64,000 nucleotides of DNA from Aquimarina agarivorans (GCF_000218485.1 NZ_AFPB01000138.1:1-64000), one strand, 5' to 3'; positions 7,983 through 17,456 are shown, counted from the first letter of the stretch. Translations and numbers: made by a program. The notes: generated by a model from the sequence alone, not told the origin.

Positions 7983-9035
7983 ATGTGGCCTGCAAATTTT
8001 TATAAGATATTGTCATTCTGGTACTTAGAAAACAAAAGAGACTTGCCGTGGCGAAAATCCCGTAACCCTTACTACATATGGCTTAGCGAAATTATACTGC
8101 AGCAAACCAGAGTGGCGCAAGGTTTGCCATATTTTTTAAAATTTTCAGAAACATTTCCTTCTGTTTTTGATCTGGCAGCTGCTCCGGAGGATAAAATACT
8201 TAAACTTTGGCAGGGTTTGGGGTATTATTCCCGGGCAAGAAACTTGCATGCTGCCGCTAAAATGGTGGTTGATCTGTATAACGGTGAGTTTCCTAAAAAA
8301 TATAAAGAATTGATTAAGTTAAAGGGAGTAGGTGTATATACGGCAAGTGCAATCGCATCATTTGCGTCAAACGAAGCTGTGGCTGTGGTAGACGGAAATG
8401 TATACCGAGTTCTTGCACGGATTTTTGGAATATTTACTCCTATTAATAGTACGCAAGGTGAAAAGGAATTTAATGAGTTGGCTTTATTACTTTTGAATAC
8501 AAAAGATGCAGCAACGCACAATCAGGCAATCATGGAGTTTGGTGCATTGCACTGTACGCCTAAAAAACCAAAATGTGATGATTGTCCTTTTCAGCAGAAT
8601 TGTTATGCTTTTAAGGAACGAGCCATAGCAGAGCTTCCAGTAAAGCTAAAAAAAACAAAAGTCAAAAAAAGGTACTTTACCTATTATATAGTAAGATGTA
8701 AAAATGAGCTGCTGTTGCATAGACGAGGACCTAAGGATATATGGCAGGGTTTGTATGAGTTTCCTTTAGTTGTTTCTGAAAATGAGCTAAATACTGAAGC
8801 GGCTACAAAAGAATTTAATCAATTATTTGGAGAATCTGCTGATGGTTTTCGGTTAATTCAAAAAAATCAAAAAGCACATAAATTATCACATCAGCATTTG
8901 TTTGCTAGTTTTTATGAGGTGCAATTAAAAGAATTGCCTATAACTAATATGTATCAAAAGGTGTGTTTTGTTGAAATTGAAACCTTTCCTGTGTCAGTAT
9001 TAATTTCAAATTTTTTAGAAAGTTATTCGTTTTAA
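7983..9035 (+). CDS. mutY: A/G-specific adenine DNA glycosylase MutY
   Basis: This base-excision repair enzyme removes adenine mispaired with 8-oxoguanine. The catalytic Glu is in SEIILQQTRV and the helix-hairpin-helix is LKGVGVYTASAIASFA. The catalytic Asp lies in VVDGNVYRVLARI. The 4Fe-4S ligands are complete in CTPKKPKCDDCPFQQNC (C-x6-C-x2-C-x5-C). The C-terminal third is the Nudix-like domain that reads 8-oxoG (HRRGPKDIWQGLYEFPL, HKLSHQHL). 350 residues is the usual length. It is divergent from the HU gene with about 118 bases between them, and ssb follows on the same strand. Confidence 0.96.
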   Translation: MWPANFYKILSFWYLENKRDLPWRKSRNPYYIWLSEIILQQTRVAQGLPYFLKFSETFPSVFDLAAAPEDKILKLWQGLGYYSRARNLHAAAKMVVDLYNGEFPKKYKELIKLKGVGVYTASAIASFASNEAVAVVDGNVYRVLARIFGIFTPINSTQGEKEFNELALLLLNTKDAATHNQAIMEFGALHCTPKKPKCDDCPFQQNCYAFKERAIAELPVKLKKTKVKKRYFTYYIVRCKNELLLHRRGPKDIWQGLYEFPLVVSENELNTEAATKEFNQLFGESADGFRLIQKNQKAHKLSHQHLFASFYEVQLKELPITNMYQKVCFVEIETFPVSVLISNFLESYSF

Positions 9036-9142
9036 GATAATGTAACTGATACTTACTATTGTTTAAAAAGTAATCTTCTTGTGGTTAATGTTGAAAATTC
9101 TGTTTGTGTTTTTTTGTAAATTTACTTTCTAATAATTTTATT

Positions 9143-9619
9143 ATGGCAGGCACATTAAATAAAGTTATGCTTATTGGGCATACAGGAGATGATGTTAAAA
9201 TGATGTATTTTGAAGGAGGCGGAGCTATTGGGCGTTTTCCACTAGCTACAAATGAAGATTATGTCAATAAAAGTACGGGCGAGCGGGTAACAAATACCGA
9301 ATGGCACACTATTGTGGTGCGTAATAAGGCTGCGGAAGTTTGTGAAAAGTATTTAAAAAAAGGCGATAAGGTCTATGTTGAAGGAAGATTAAAAACTCGT
9401 AAATGGCAAGATAATGAAGGTAAGGATCGTTATAGTACTGAAATTCAATGTATGGAATTTACCTTTTTAAACCCTAAAAGCGAAAATGTAAGCGGGAGTA
9501 AAGTTCAGCAAAATCAAATGCCCTCAAGTCAAACTGCTCAACCAAGTAGTAAGCCTAATGCAATAATTAAAAGTGAGTCAATTGATAAGGCTGTTGATGA
9601 GGGTGATTTGCCATTTTAA
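9143..9619 (+). CDS. ssb: single-stranded DNA-binding protein
   Basis: The OB-fold covers about residues 1-110 (MAGTLNKVMLIGHTGDDVKM, ATNEDYVNKSTGERVTNTEW, KKGDKVYVEGRLKTRKW). A Gln/Ser-rich linker follows, then the acidic tip DEGDLPF that recruits replication and repair partners. I use the ATG at 9143 because family members start at MAGT; an upstream in-frame extension to 9104 is open but adds an unrelated hydrophobic lead. The mutY-ssb-gldE-gldD order is the one usually found in Flavobacteriaceae. Confidence 0.95.
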   Translation: MAGTLNKVMLIGHTGDDVKMMYFEGGGAIGRFPLATNEDYVNKSTGERVTNTEWHTIVVRNKAAEVCEKYLKKGDKVYVEGRLKTRKWQDNEGKDRYSTEIQCMEFTFLNPKSENVSGSKVQQNQMPSSQTAQPSSKPNAIIKSESIDKAVDEGDLPF

Positions 9620-9693
9620 TGAAATGCGGCTTATTTTAAATACAAATATTAGTCTAAAAGTTTAAACCAATTCGATTACTAAACACAACTTAA

Positions 9694-11016
9694 TTGGATC
9701 CTGATCCCATAAATTTAATTTACATAATTCCTTTTGAACCACTAATTAAAGTGTTATTGCTGATGGTGCTTTTGCTCATGTCGGCATTAATATCAGGCAG
9801 CGAAATTGCTATGTTTTCATTAGCCCCTTCGGACTTAGAGCTTTGTGATGATAATAAAAAGCAAAAAGCCATACGGGGAATAAAAAAGCTATTAAAAAAG
9901 CCAAAAAAGTTGTTGGCCACAATTTTGGTAGCAAATAATTTTATAAACATTGCTATTGTGCTATTATTTGATTCCTTGGGGGGGTATTTTTTGGATGATA
10001 TTGATAAAATTATTTGGGGATGGTTGCATGTTCGTTTTTTTGTAGAAGTTGTTTTAGTAACCTTTCTTATTTTACTGTTTGGCGAAATTTTACCAAAAAT
10101 ATATGCCAATAGGAATAATTTATCTTTTGCTATTTTCATGGTGCGACCATTGCGTCTATTAAATAGAATGTTATTTTTCATAAATTCACCAATGCACTAC
10201 GTTACGCTTAAAATTCACAATCAATTTGCAGATCAAAAATCTGATATCAGTGTAGGGCACCTTTCTCAAGCGCTTGAGGTGGCCTCGGATACGGATACTT
10301 CATCCGACGAAAAGCGTATTTTGCAAGGTATTGTTAGTTTTGGGAATACCGATGTAAAACAGGTGATGTGTCCCAGGTTGGATCTATTTTCGCTACCAAG
10401 CGATGAAACCTTTGAAAGAGTGGTGAGCGCAATTGCTGAAGAGGGTTTTTCTAGGGTGCCTGTTTTTGAGGGCAGTCTTGATAAGGTTGTTGGGGTTTTG
10501 CATGTTAAAGATTTGTTGTCACATTTAAATAAAAAGAAATTTAATTGGATGCAATTAGTGCGTAAGCCAATGTTTGTTCCTGAAAATAAAAAGTTGGATG
10601 ATATTTTAACTGAGTTTCAGGAAAAGAAAAATCATTTAGCCATCGTTGTAGATGAATATGGTGGAACAAGCGGTTTGGTAACAATGGATGACATTATTAG
10701 TGAAATAGTAGGTGATATTAGTGATGAATATGATGATGATTTAATTTTCAACAAATTAAACGATAACAATTATATTTTTAGTGGGCGTACGCATTTAAAA
10801 GATTTTTATAAGGTGGTCAGGTTAAAAAATACGATTGCTTTTGAAAAATATAAAGGAGAAGCGGAAACACTAGCGGGTTTTTTGTTAGAAATTTCAAACA
10901 ACTTACCAAAAAGGGGCGATCAAATATATTTTATGAACTATGTTTTTAAAATTGAGTCAGTCGATCGAAAGAGAATTAAAGAGATAAAATTTACAATCAA
11001 GAATGCAAAAAAATAA
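9694..11016 (+). CDS. gldE: gliding motility-associated protein GldE (CNNM/CorC-like)
   Basis: This inner-membrane protein combines an N-terminal DUF21/CNNM transmembrane domain (about residues 10-180), two CBS domains (PRLDLFSLP..GFSRVPVFEGS and KNHLAIVVDEYGGTSGLVTM) and a C-terminal CorC/HlyC domain. It is known from Flavobacterium johnsoniae genetics as linked to GldD and gliding. The start is TTG at 9694: the preceding in-frame codon is a stop, and the encoded lead MDPDP is what homologues carry, so the first ATG would truncate the protein. Its 3' end overlaps gldD by 14 bases, indicating translational coupling. Confidence 0.92.
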   Translation: MDPDPINLIYIIPFEPLIKVLLLMVLLLMSALISGSEIAMFSLAPSDLELCDDNKKQKAIRGIKKLLKKPKKLLATILVANNFINIAIVLLFDSLGGYFLDDIDKIIWGWLHVRFFVEVVLVTFLILLFGEILPKIYANRNNLSFAIFMVRPLRLLNRMLFFINSPMHYVTLKIHNQFADQKSDISVGHLSQALEVASDTDTSSDEKRILQGIVSFGNTDVKQVMCPRLDLFSLPSDETFERVVSAIAEEGFSRVPVFEGSLDKVVGVLHVKDLLSHLNKKKFNWMQLVRKPMFVPENKKLDDILTEFQEKKNHLAIVVDEYGGTSGLVTMDDIISEIVGDISDEYDDDLIFNKLNDNNYIFSGRTHLKDFYKVVRLKNTIAFEKYKGEAETLAGFLLEISNNLPKRGDQIYFMNYVFKIESVDRKRIKEIKFTIKNAKK

Positions 11017-11650
11017 TAATAAGCCAAAACAAAAGGATTTTCTAAAGCATTATGCATTTACTGCAATTAAAACAGCAGGTGTGTTTTTGGGAGTTATGTT
11101 TTGTTTAATAAGTTGTAAGCAAGAGGTGTTGCCTAAACCAAAGGGGATGTTGAGTTTGGAATATGACAAGCCTGTTTATGAAAAAAGTATCGCTGAATGT
11201 GGGTTTAGTTTTCAGAAAAATAAATATGCATTGCTAAAAAAAGCCCTAAAAAAGCATAAGTGTGGTTATATAATCAATTATCCAAATTTAAATGCTTCCA
11301 TGTATTTAACATATAGAGCGGTTAATAATGATTTACGCAAATTACTTACCGATGCCCAAAACTTAACGCAAGAGCATGTGGTTAAAGCGGATGAGATTAT
11401 TCCTAAAGAATATGTGAATGATGCGCATAAAGTGTACGGGATGTTTTATGATGTTTTAGGTAATGCAGCTTCGCAGTCGCAATTTTATGTTACTGACAGT
11501 GTTCGGCATTTTCTATTAGGTTCTATCTATTTTAATGCAAAGCCCAACTACGATTCGATTTATCCAGCTGCAAAATACCTTCAACGCGATATGCGTCATT
11601 TGATGGAGACTATTCGGTGGGAAAAGGATGAATCTACTATTTTTAAATAA
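11003..11650 (+). CDS. gldD: gliding motility lipoprotein GldD
   Basis: This 215-residue lipoprotein is required for gliding and type IX secretion in F. johnsoniae. A polar lead of about 20 residues precedes a hydrophobic stretch ending in the lipobox LISC, with Cys38 as the lipid-modified residue. The mature part begins with the family motif LPKPKGMLSLEYDKPVYE and continues through CGYIINYPNLNASMYLTYR and FYVTDSVRHFLLGSIYF. It overlaps the end of gldE by 14 bases, the standard arrangement. It is likely anchored in the inner or outer membrane on the periplasmic side. No defect is seen. Confidence 0.95.
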   Translation: MQKNNNKPKQKDFLKHYAFTAIKTAGVFLGVMFCLISCKQEVLPKPKGMLSLEYDKPVYEKSIAECGFSFQKNKYALLKKALKKHKCGYIINYPNLNASMYLTYRAVNNDLRKLLTDAQNLTQEHVVKADEIIPKEYVNDAHKVYGMFYDVLGNAASQSQFYVTDSVRHFLLGSIYFNAKPNYDSIYPAAKYLQRDMRHLMETIRWEKDESTIFK

Positions 11651-11750
11651 TTTAACACTTATTTTGATAATTTAAGCTGTATATTTTTGTAATTTTAAGT
11701 ATATCAGTAAATTTAATTGTGTTTATTAGTTGAATTATAAAATTGGTGTT

Positions 11751-12227
11751 ATGAATAAATCTAAGCTTCCTGTAGTTTTCGGTATTGGAATAGCAGTGGT
11801 GTTAATTTTAACTTTTTTAATTTTTGCATCATTTGGTTTACATACCAATCCAATTTATAGTTTAATAAATGGTGTGTTCATGGCTTATGGCATGTTTCTT
11901 TCAGTAAAAATGTATAAAAAGGAAAAAGGGAACCTTTTTAAGTATGAGAAAGGTTTTGTGGCTACATTTTTAACAGGTTTAAATGCTACAATTATTTTTA
12001 CGATATTTTTTGCCCTTTATGGTAGTATGATTGAACCTGATTACATTTCAGTAATGTTAGGCAATTGGAGTTCGCATTACAATACTCCTGAAGGTTTGGT
12101 GGTTTTTGTCGTGTTTGTAATGGGTATGGCAACAACAATGGTGTTAACTTTAGCATTTATGCAATTATTTAAACCAAGCTGGAATACACATCAGGCAAAA
12201 CCGAAAATTGAATTAGGTAGTATTTGA
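11751..12227 (+). CDS. DUF4199 family membrane protein
   Basis: This is a 158-residue membrane protein with four hydrophobic segments (about residues 5-25, 32-48, 66-90 and 118-140). The DUF4199 pattern is clear: alternating helices, a KMYKKEKGNLFKYEKGF loop between the second and third helix, and a FMQLFKP close. I chose the ATG at 11751 over a TTG seven codons upstream because homologues start with a short charged lead. The family is abundant in Bacteroidota and has no assigned function. It lies 100 bases after gldD and may be a separate unit; a strong terminator follows at 12341. Confidence 0.85.
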   Translation: MNKSKLPVVFGIGIAVVLILTFLIFASFGLHTNPIYSLINGVFMAYGMFLSVKMYKKEKGNLFKYEKGFVATFLTGLNATIIFTIFFALYGSMIEPDYISVMLGNWSSHYNTPEGLVVFVVFVMGMATTMVLTLAFMQLFKPSWNTHQAKPKIELGSI

Positions 12228-12340
12228 AATTAGTGTATAAATAGGCTGTTAATTACTTACAATAAGTTAAATATTAACTTTATAAAGTTTATTTTATCTC
12301 GTGGAAACTTATTTTTGATAAGTAAAGTGGCAGCTAAGTG

Positions 12341-12377
12341 GAAGCCTTGTTTTTATAGAAAAGCAAGGCTTCTTTTT
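12341..12377 (+). terminator. strong intrinsic terminator
   Basis: The perfect 9-bp stem GAAGCCTTG / CAAGGCTTC has a 14-base AU-rich loop and is followed by five T. It ends the unit containing the DUF4199 gene, which stops about 115 bases upstream. Confidence 0.88.
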
Positions 12378-12807
12378 GGTTTCGTATGGAGCTTTCTTCA
12401 GGAAGTAACGTTAATTGTCGCTTGAATTTAATACTGGTTCTTTAAGTAGAATTATAATTTTTTTGTTTGTTTAATGGTGAAATAACACGTTGACTTTAGC
12501 TACAACATAAACTGTCTGTTAGATAAGAATGGTTATGTCGGAAACAGTATTTAGGTTGGGTAAAAAGAGCGTTGCATATTGTTGTGTTTTAAACAGTAAT
12601 AGTAAATAGTGTGCAATGACAAAGGGAGTTGTAGTTTCCTTTTGAAATGTCAAACAAAAATGAGCCAATTTAGATGAGTAATTTAATGTCGGAATGTATC
12701 ATATTGAATATTTCTTAATATTCTTCTGAAAGTATTAGGGTCAAAAGTAAAAAATTATTTTTTTTGGGGATGTAAATTACTAAATAGGACTATTTTTTTA
12801 GAATATA

Positions 12808-12838
12808 TTGTAGATTGATAGATTATTTGTACTTTTGC
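12808..12838 (+). promoter_or_regulatory. promoter of rplU-rpmA
   Basis: TTG (12808-12810), 19 bases, then TACTTTTGC (12830-12838) is a near-ideal Bacteroidota primary-sigma promoter. It lies 40 bases upstream of the rplU start codon. Confidence 0.85.
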
Positions 12839-12877
12839 AAACCATTATTGGAAAAATAAATTATTAATACTTACGCT

Positions 12878-13516
12878 ATGTACGCAATTGTAGAGATAGC
12901 AGGGCAGCAATTTAAAGTTGCAAAAGACCAAAAAGTATTTGTGCATCGTTTAGCAGGGAACGAAGGTGATACCGTTACATTTGATAATGTATTACTAGCT
13001 GCTGAAGGAGAACAAATTACTGTAGGCGCCCCAGCTATAGAGGGAGCTCAAGTAGGAGCAAAGATCTCTAGACACCTTAAAGGTGATAAAGTAATCGTTT
13101 TTAAGAAGAAAAGACGTAAAGGTTACAGAAAAAAGAACGGACACAGACAATCACTTACTGAAATCGTAATTGAAAGTATTGTGGTAAGTGGAGCTAAGCC
13201 AGTAAAAAAAGACGAAGCGCCAAAAAAAGCAGCAGCTAAAAAGTCAGCAGCCAAAAAAACGGCTAAAGGAGATGACCTAAAAAAAATTGAAGGTATTGGG
13301 CCAAAGGCAGCTGAAGCTTTAGTAAATGCAGGTATTGATACTTTTGCTAAACTAGCAAAAGCGGATCCAGCTAATATTAAAGAAATTTTAGTAGCAGCAA
13401 GTTCTCGTTTAGCGCATTTGGAGCCAGGAACTTGGCCTCAGCAATCTCAATTAGCCGCTGATGGTAACTGGGATGAATTAAAAGTATTACAAGATAAGTT
13501 AGACGGAGGGAAGTAA
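12878..13516 (+). CDS. rplU: 50S ribosomal protein L21 with C-terminal helix-hairpin-helix extension
   Basis: Residues 1-104 are a normal L21 ([51 protein letters not shown]). The gene continues without a stop through a Lys/Ala linker (about 105-132) into an 80-residue domain. This domain has a helix-hairpin-helix motif, [20 protein letters not shown], and a tryptophan-containing tail ([13 protein letters not shown]). The total of 212 residues is twice the usual 100-odd. Such fusions are known in flavobacterial L21. The tail probably touches rRNA or DNA, but its job is not established. It is co-transcribed with rpmA 57 bases downstream. Confidence 0.95.
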   Translation: MYAIVEIAGQQFKVAKDQKVFVHRLAGNEGDTVTFDNVLLAAEGEQITVGAPAIEGAQVGAKISRHLKGDKVIVFKKKRRKGYRKKNGHRQSLTEIVIESIVVSGAKPVKKDEAPKKAAAKKSAAKKTAKGDDLKKIEGIGPKAAEALVNAGIDTFAKLAKADPANIKEILVAASSRLAHLEPGTWPQQSQLAADGNWDELKVLQDKLDGGK

Positions 13517-13572
13517 TTCCGCTCTAAAGTTTAATCCTTTTTGCGGTAACGTAAAAAACAAATCGAAATAAG

Positions 13573-13833
13573 ATGGCTCATAAAAAAGGGGTAGGTAGTT
13601 CGAAAAATGGTAGAGAATCAGAATCGAAACGATTAGGTGTTAAGATCTTTGGTGGTCAAGCTGCTATTGCAGGTAACATAATCATTCGTCAAAGAGGAAC
13701 TGCTCACAGACCAGGTGAAAATGTTTATGCTGGTAAAGATCATACTTTACATGCTAAAGTTGATGGTATAGTAAAGTTCACGAAAAAGAAAGATAATAAA
13801 TCTTATGTTTCAATTGTTCCTTTTGAGGCATAA
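13573..13833 (+). CDS. rpmA: 50S ribosomal protein L27
   Basis: This 86-residue protein reaches toward the peptidyl transferase centre. It starts directly [16 protein letters not shown], so there is no N-terminal peptide to be cleaved as in Firmicutes. The family signature [20 protein letters not shown] and the tail [20 protein letters not shown] are intact. It is the second and last gene of the rplU unit, with a hairpin terminator 26 bases after the stop. Confidence 0.97.
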   Translation: MAHKKGVGSSKNGRESESKRLGVKIFGGQAAIAGNIIIRQRGTAHRPGENVYAGKDHTLHAKVDGIVKFTKKKDNKSYVSIVPFEA

Positions 13834-13859
13834 TTGAATCTAGTTTTTTATAAGATATA

Positions 13860-13888
13860 AAGCTCGCTGTGTAAACAGAGGGCTTTTT
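13860..13888 (+). terminator. terminator of rplU-rpmA
   Basis: An imperfect stem AAGCTCGCTGT / ACAGAGGGCTT, with one wobble and one mismatch and a 3-4-base loop, is followed by five T. Confidence 0.7.
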
Positions 13889-13995
13889 GTGTTTCCTGTT
13901 TTTAGCTTGTTTTGTAAGGGGCTCTGTGTAATTTTAAGCCAAATTCAAGCCATAAACGTTGGCGCAATCAATTTGAGGCATCATCTAAATGGATT

Positions 13996-14016
13996 GCTAT
14001 ATAATAATTATATAGC
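13996..14016. repeat. perfect 21-base palindrome
   Basis: Arms GCTATATAAT and ATTATATAGC are exact reverse complements around a single central A. It lies 160 bases from the 3' end of each neighbouring gene, with no promoter beside it that I can see. Confidence 0.6.
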
Positions 14017-14177
14017 GGTATATTGATTTGCTTTCTGTTTGTTTAAAACGAGAAATTGTATAGAGGAAATGCTAATCAAGTTTTCTAAAGTGAAGTCTTT
14101 AGGGGTGCTTATGAGAGCTTGGCTAAAAAAAATAAGCAGTTCAATGCCTTTGTTAATTGTTAAGATTAATTTAAACC

Positions 14178-15068
14178 TTATGAGGTTAAAGTGGTGATGT
14201 ATTTTTTTGGTGTTGTTCCGTATTTTTTTTTGAAAGCAGCAATAAAATGACTTGATGTGCTATAGCCAACCTTATGGCCAACTTCATTTACATTGTTACC
14301 TTCGGCAAGTAATTTGCAGGCTAGTTCCATTTTGTGGTCAAAAAGAAAAGTGTAAACTGGTTCGCCGTAAATTTGTTTGAATCCATTTTTCAATTTTTTC
14401 AAAGGTAAACCAATTTCCATAGCTAAATCTTGTAACGTTGGTGGTTCGGCCATACGGTCGATAATAATTTTTTTAGCGTGTTTAATTTTTTGAACGTTAA
14501 GCTCGTCAGCCAAAAACGGACACTGTTCAATATCGGCATCTTCAGGCTTATTAAAGTGAAGGCTCAATAATTCATACGCTTTTGCTTTATGGTACAGGTC
14601 TTTTAAGGAGCTGTGTACATTAAAATTCATCAATTGATTTAATACTACTGCCATAGATGGTGAAATGGCTTTATCGGCATAATATTTTTTGTCGCTATTC
14701 TCGGAACTTAAAAATGGAATATAATTCGCTTCTGCAGAAAAAAGACTGTGGAATTTTTTAATTGATACAAGTAAGGTAATTAACCATGAATTTGCTTCAA
14801 TCTGAAGGTTCATTGGCAGCTCCCTTTTTGGATTGTAGAGTAGGAGCGATGTTTCCTCCTTCATGGGCATCATATACGCCCCGTTGTTAAAACTAAAAAG
14901 TCCATTGCCCTTGATGGCGTAATGAAATTGTATAAAGCTGCTGTCAATATCCCGAACAACAGTTTGTGTTTTGTCGGTTTCATTTTGGAATTTTAAAATC
15001 AAAAAATAATTTTCTAAAGGAATTTCCTCCATTAACCCTTCTGCGATGTTTTTTGATACAATTTCCAT
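14178..15068 (-). CDS. AraC family transcriptional regulator
   Basis: The N-terminal 180 residues are a cupin-like sensor region of unknown ligand (IDSSFIQFHYAIKGNGLFSF). The C-terminal 100 residues are two AraC helix-turn-helix units, PPTLQDLAMEIGLPLKKLKN and VNEVGHKVGYSTSSHFIAAF, closing with FKKKYGTTPKKYI. It is divergent from hemA, with 200 bases between the two starts. I recall the same pairing in other Flavobacteriia. Control of haem biosynthesis genes is therefore plausible but inferred. The length of 296 is typical. Confidence 0.92.
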   Translation of the reverse strand: MEIVSKNIAEGLMEEIPLENYFLILKFQNETDKTQTVVRDIDSSFIQFHYAIKGNGLFSFNNGAYMMPMKEETSLLLYNPKRELPMNLQIEANSWLITLLVSIKKFHSLFSAEANYIPFLSSENSDKKYYADKAISPSMAVVLNQLMNFNVHSSLKDLYHKAKAYELLSLHFNKPEDADIEQCPFLADELNVQKIKHAKKIIIDRMAEPPTLQDLAMEIGLPLKKLKNGFKQIYGEPVYTFLFDHKMELACKLLAEGNNVNEVGHKVGYSTSSHFIAAFKKKYGTTPKKYITTLTS

Positions 15069-15269
15069 GTGTTCTTATTTTTTTGTGGGAGCAGTTTGCC
15101 TTATTAGCTACTCAAATATACAGTATTGACAATAATTAAGGCTAATTTTTAGTAATTTATTGACAAGTGACAAGGTAAAAGGCTTTGAACGACATTTATA
15201 AAACTTTCAGCGTTATGAAAAGTACTACGATTATAGTATTTTTGTGACATCCTTAACGATAAAATATTT

Positions 15270-16520
15270 ATGGAGCCCCATTTACGAGCAAAAGGAACAA
15301 ACTTTTACAGTATTGGACTTAGTTATAAAAAAGCCGATGTTGTAACACGCGGTAGTTTTAGTATTACTGATGAGGCTAAAAAGAATATTTTAAAGCAGGC
15401 TAAAAAAGAGGGTGTTGAATCATTACTCATTATGTCCACGTGCAATCGAACCGAATTGCACGGTTTTGCACAGCATCCATTTCAACTCATAAAATTACTT
15501 TGCGAACATACGCATGGAACTGTTGAAGAGTTTGAAAAAGTAGCTTATGTATTTAAAAACTCTAAGGCAGTAAAACATCTTTTTAGAGTGGGCACAGGTT
15601 TGGATAGTCAGATACTTGGGGATTTTGAAATTATTAGTCAGGTAAAGCATGGTTTTAAGCTGGCTAAACAATACACCATGATTAATCCATTTATGGAACG
15701 CTTGGTAAATGCTGTAATTCAGGCAAGTAAGCGAATAAAAAATGAAACTGAAATTTCGTCTGGAGCTACGTCGGTATCTTTTGCATCAGTACAATACATA
15801 ATGCAAAATGTGGATGCTATTTCTACAAAAAAAATTGTGCTATTTGGAACCGGAAAGATTGGTCGCAATACTTGTGAAAATTTAATTAAGCATACTAAAA
15901 ATGATCATATTACATTGATCAATCGTACGAAAGATAAAGCCGAAAAAATAGCAGGCAAATTTAATTTAGTGGTCAAAGATTATGCTAATATTCAAGCGGA
16001 AATAAAACAAACCGATGTATTAGTTGTGGCTACTGGAGCACAAAATCCAACAATTTCAAAACAGTTAATTCATACGAGAAAACCACTTTTAATTCTTGAT
16101 TTATCAGTACCAAGAAATGTGTCCGATGATGTGTTGGAATTGCCAAACGTAAGTTTGGTACATTTGGATAATTTATCGCAAATTACGGATGATACTCTAG
16201 CAAAGCGTGAGTTGCAAATTCCAAATGCGGAAAAAATTATTGATGAAATTGTAAATGACTTTAACGCTTGGTTAGAAACGAGAAAATTTGCGCCTACAAT
16301 AAAAGCATTAAAAACAAAACTGACCTTAATTCGCGACAGCGAAATAAATCAATTGCGAAAAAAGAAAGGTGATTTTGATGCCAATGAAGCGGCATTAGTA
16401 AGTGATCGTATTATTCATAAAATTACTTCGCAATTTGCAAATCATTTGCGCGAAGAGCAACATAACTCAACGGATAGTATAGAGTTTATTCAAAAAGTAT
16501 TTCAACTTCAAAATTTATAA
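15270..16520 (+). CDS. hemA: glutamyl-tRNA reductase
   Basis: This is the first committed step of C5 haem synthesis, reducing glutamyl-tRNA to glutamate-1-semialdehyde with NADPH. The catalytic domain has the nucleophile Cys58 in LIMSTCNRTELHGFA. The NADPH domain shows KIVLFGTGKIGRNTCENL and VVATGAQNPTI. The C-terminal dimerisation helix ends FANHLREEQHNSTDSI. The length of 416 is normal. It heads hemA-hemC-hemD-hemE, separated from hemC by 2 bases. A weak -7 element (TATTTTTG) precedes it, facing the divergent AraC gene. Confidence 0.96.
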   Translation: MEPHLRAKGTNFYSIGLSYKKADVVTRGSFSITDEAKKNILKQAKKEGVESLLIMSTCNRTELHGFAQHPFQLIKLLCEHTHGTVEEFEKVAYVFKNSKAVKHLFRVGTGLDSQILGDFEIISQVKHGFKLAKQYTMINPFMERLVNAVIQASKRIKNETEISSGATSVSFASVQYIMQNVDAISTKKIVLFGTGKIGRNTCENLIKHTKNDHITLINRTKDKAEKIAGKFNLVVKDYANIQAEIKQTDVLVVATGAQNPTISKQLIHTRKPLLILDLSVPRNVSDDVLELPNVSLVHLDNLSQITDDTLAKRELQIPNAEKIIDEIVNDFNAWLETRKFAPTIKALKTKLTLIRDSEINQLRKKKGDFDANEAALVSDRIIHKITSQFANHLREEQHNSTDSIEFIQKVFQLQNL

Positions 16521-16522
16521 GA

Positions 16523-17437
16523 TTGAGCAAAGTAATTCGGATAGGAACCCGTGATAGTGAGTTGGCTATGTGGCAAGCCAAAACAGTTCAAAAACAGCTT
16601 GCAGATTTGGGATATCCTTCAAAGTTACTTCCTGTTAAGTCAACTGGCGACTTGATTTTAGACAAACCTTTATATGAGTTGGGAATTACTGGTGTTTTTA
16701 CCAAAACATTGGATATTGCTATGATTAATGGTGAAGTTGATATTGCAGTACATTCCATGAAAGATGTGCCAACGTCACTTCCAAAAGGAATTGTTGAGGC
16801 GGCGGTGCTAAAACGTGCCAATGTTGCTGATGTGTTAGTGACCAAAGGGAATGATTATAAGGTTGCCAATGCAACAATTGCCACAGGAAGTTTGCGTAGG
16901 CAAGCTCAGTGGTTGCATAAATACCCAAGTCATACGGTGGTTGATTTGCGAGGGAATGTAAATACTCGCATGCAAAAACTAAAAGATAATAATTGGCAAG
17001 GAGCAATTTTTGCAGCAGCTGGCTTAGAGCGTATTGGGCTTGCGCCAGAAGAGGTAATTTTGCTAGATTGGATGATTCCCGCTCCAGCACAAGGAGCCAT
17101 GTTGGTTGTTGCCATGGAAAATGATACGTATTGTAAAGAAGCTTTAGGACAACTTAATGACCCCGTAACGCAATTATGTGTGCACATAGAGCGTGATTTT
17201 TTAAGAAGTTTAGAAGGGGGCTGTACAGCACCAATAGGTGCGCTGGCTGAAATTAAGAATAATAAAATTCACTTTGAAGGGGTGCTTTTCTCGCTCGACG
17301 GAAAACAAAAGCTTAGTATTTCAAAAACAAGTGATTTAAAAGAGGCATCAGTCATAGGTGTCAAATATGCTGAGGAATTATTAGCACAAGGAGGAGCAAT
17401 GTTAATGAAAGAAATCAAGGCAAACTTGAAAAAGTAG
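16523..17437 (+). CDS. hemC: hydroxymethylbilane synthase (porphobilinogen deaminase)
   Basis: This enzyme polymerises four porphobilinogen units into hydroxymethylbilane. Family motifs are in order: VIRIGTRDSELAMWQAKTVQ, HSMKDVPTSLP, TGSLRRQAQWL, DLRGNVNTRMQKL and GGCTAPIGALAE, whose Cys carries the dipyrromethane cofactor. The start is TTG at 16523, two bases after the hemA stop; no ATG lies near the family start, so a TTG start is well supported. The length of 304 is normal. Confidence 0.95.
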   Translation: MSKVIRIGTRDSELAMWQAKTVQKQLADLGYPSKLLPVKSTGDLILDKPLYELGITGVFTKTLDIAMINGEVDIAVHSMKDVPTSLPKGIVEAAVLKRANVADVLVTKGNDYKVANATIATGSLRRQAQWLHKYPSHTVVDLRGNVNTRMQKLKDNNWQGAIFAAAGLERIGLAPEEVILLDWMIPAPAQGAMLVVAMENDTYCKEALGQLNDPVTQLCVHIERDFLRSLEGGCTAPIGALAEIKNNKIHFEGVLFSLDGKQKLSISKTSDLKEASVIGVKYAEELLAQGGAMLMKEIKANLKK

Positions 17438-17456
17438 TTGCATAAGAATTTAATAA

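Larger units (their letters stand above)
12228..12877. other. 650-base intergenic region before rplU
   Basis: It holds the terminator at 12341-12377 and the rplU promoter at 12808-12838. Between them no convincing reading frame, tRNA or repeat is seen. The 110 bases between the DUF4199 stop and the terminator could be a long 3' UTR. Confidence 0.5.
13834..14177. other. 344-base region between rpmA and the AraC gene
   Basis: It holds the rpmA terminator (13860-13888) and a perfect palindrome with 10-bp arms at 13996-14016. No reading frame of note is seen. The flanking genes converge here. Confidence 0.5.

Noticed and set aside
16725-17090. A 121-codon frame opposite hemC
   Set aside because: Antisense shadow of a certain gene.
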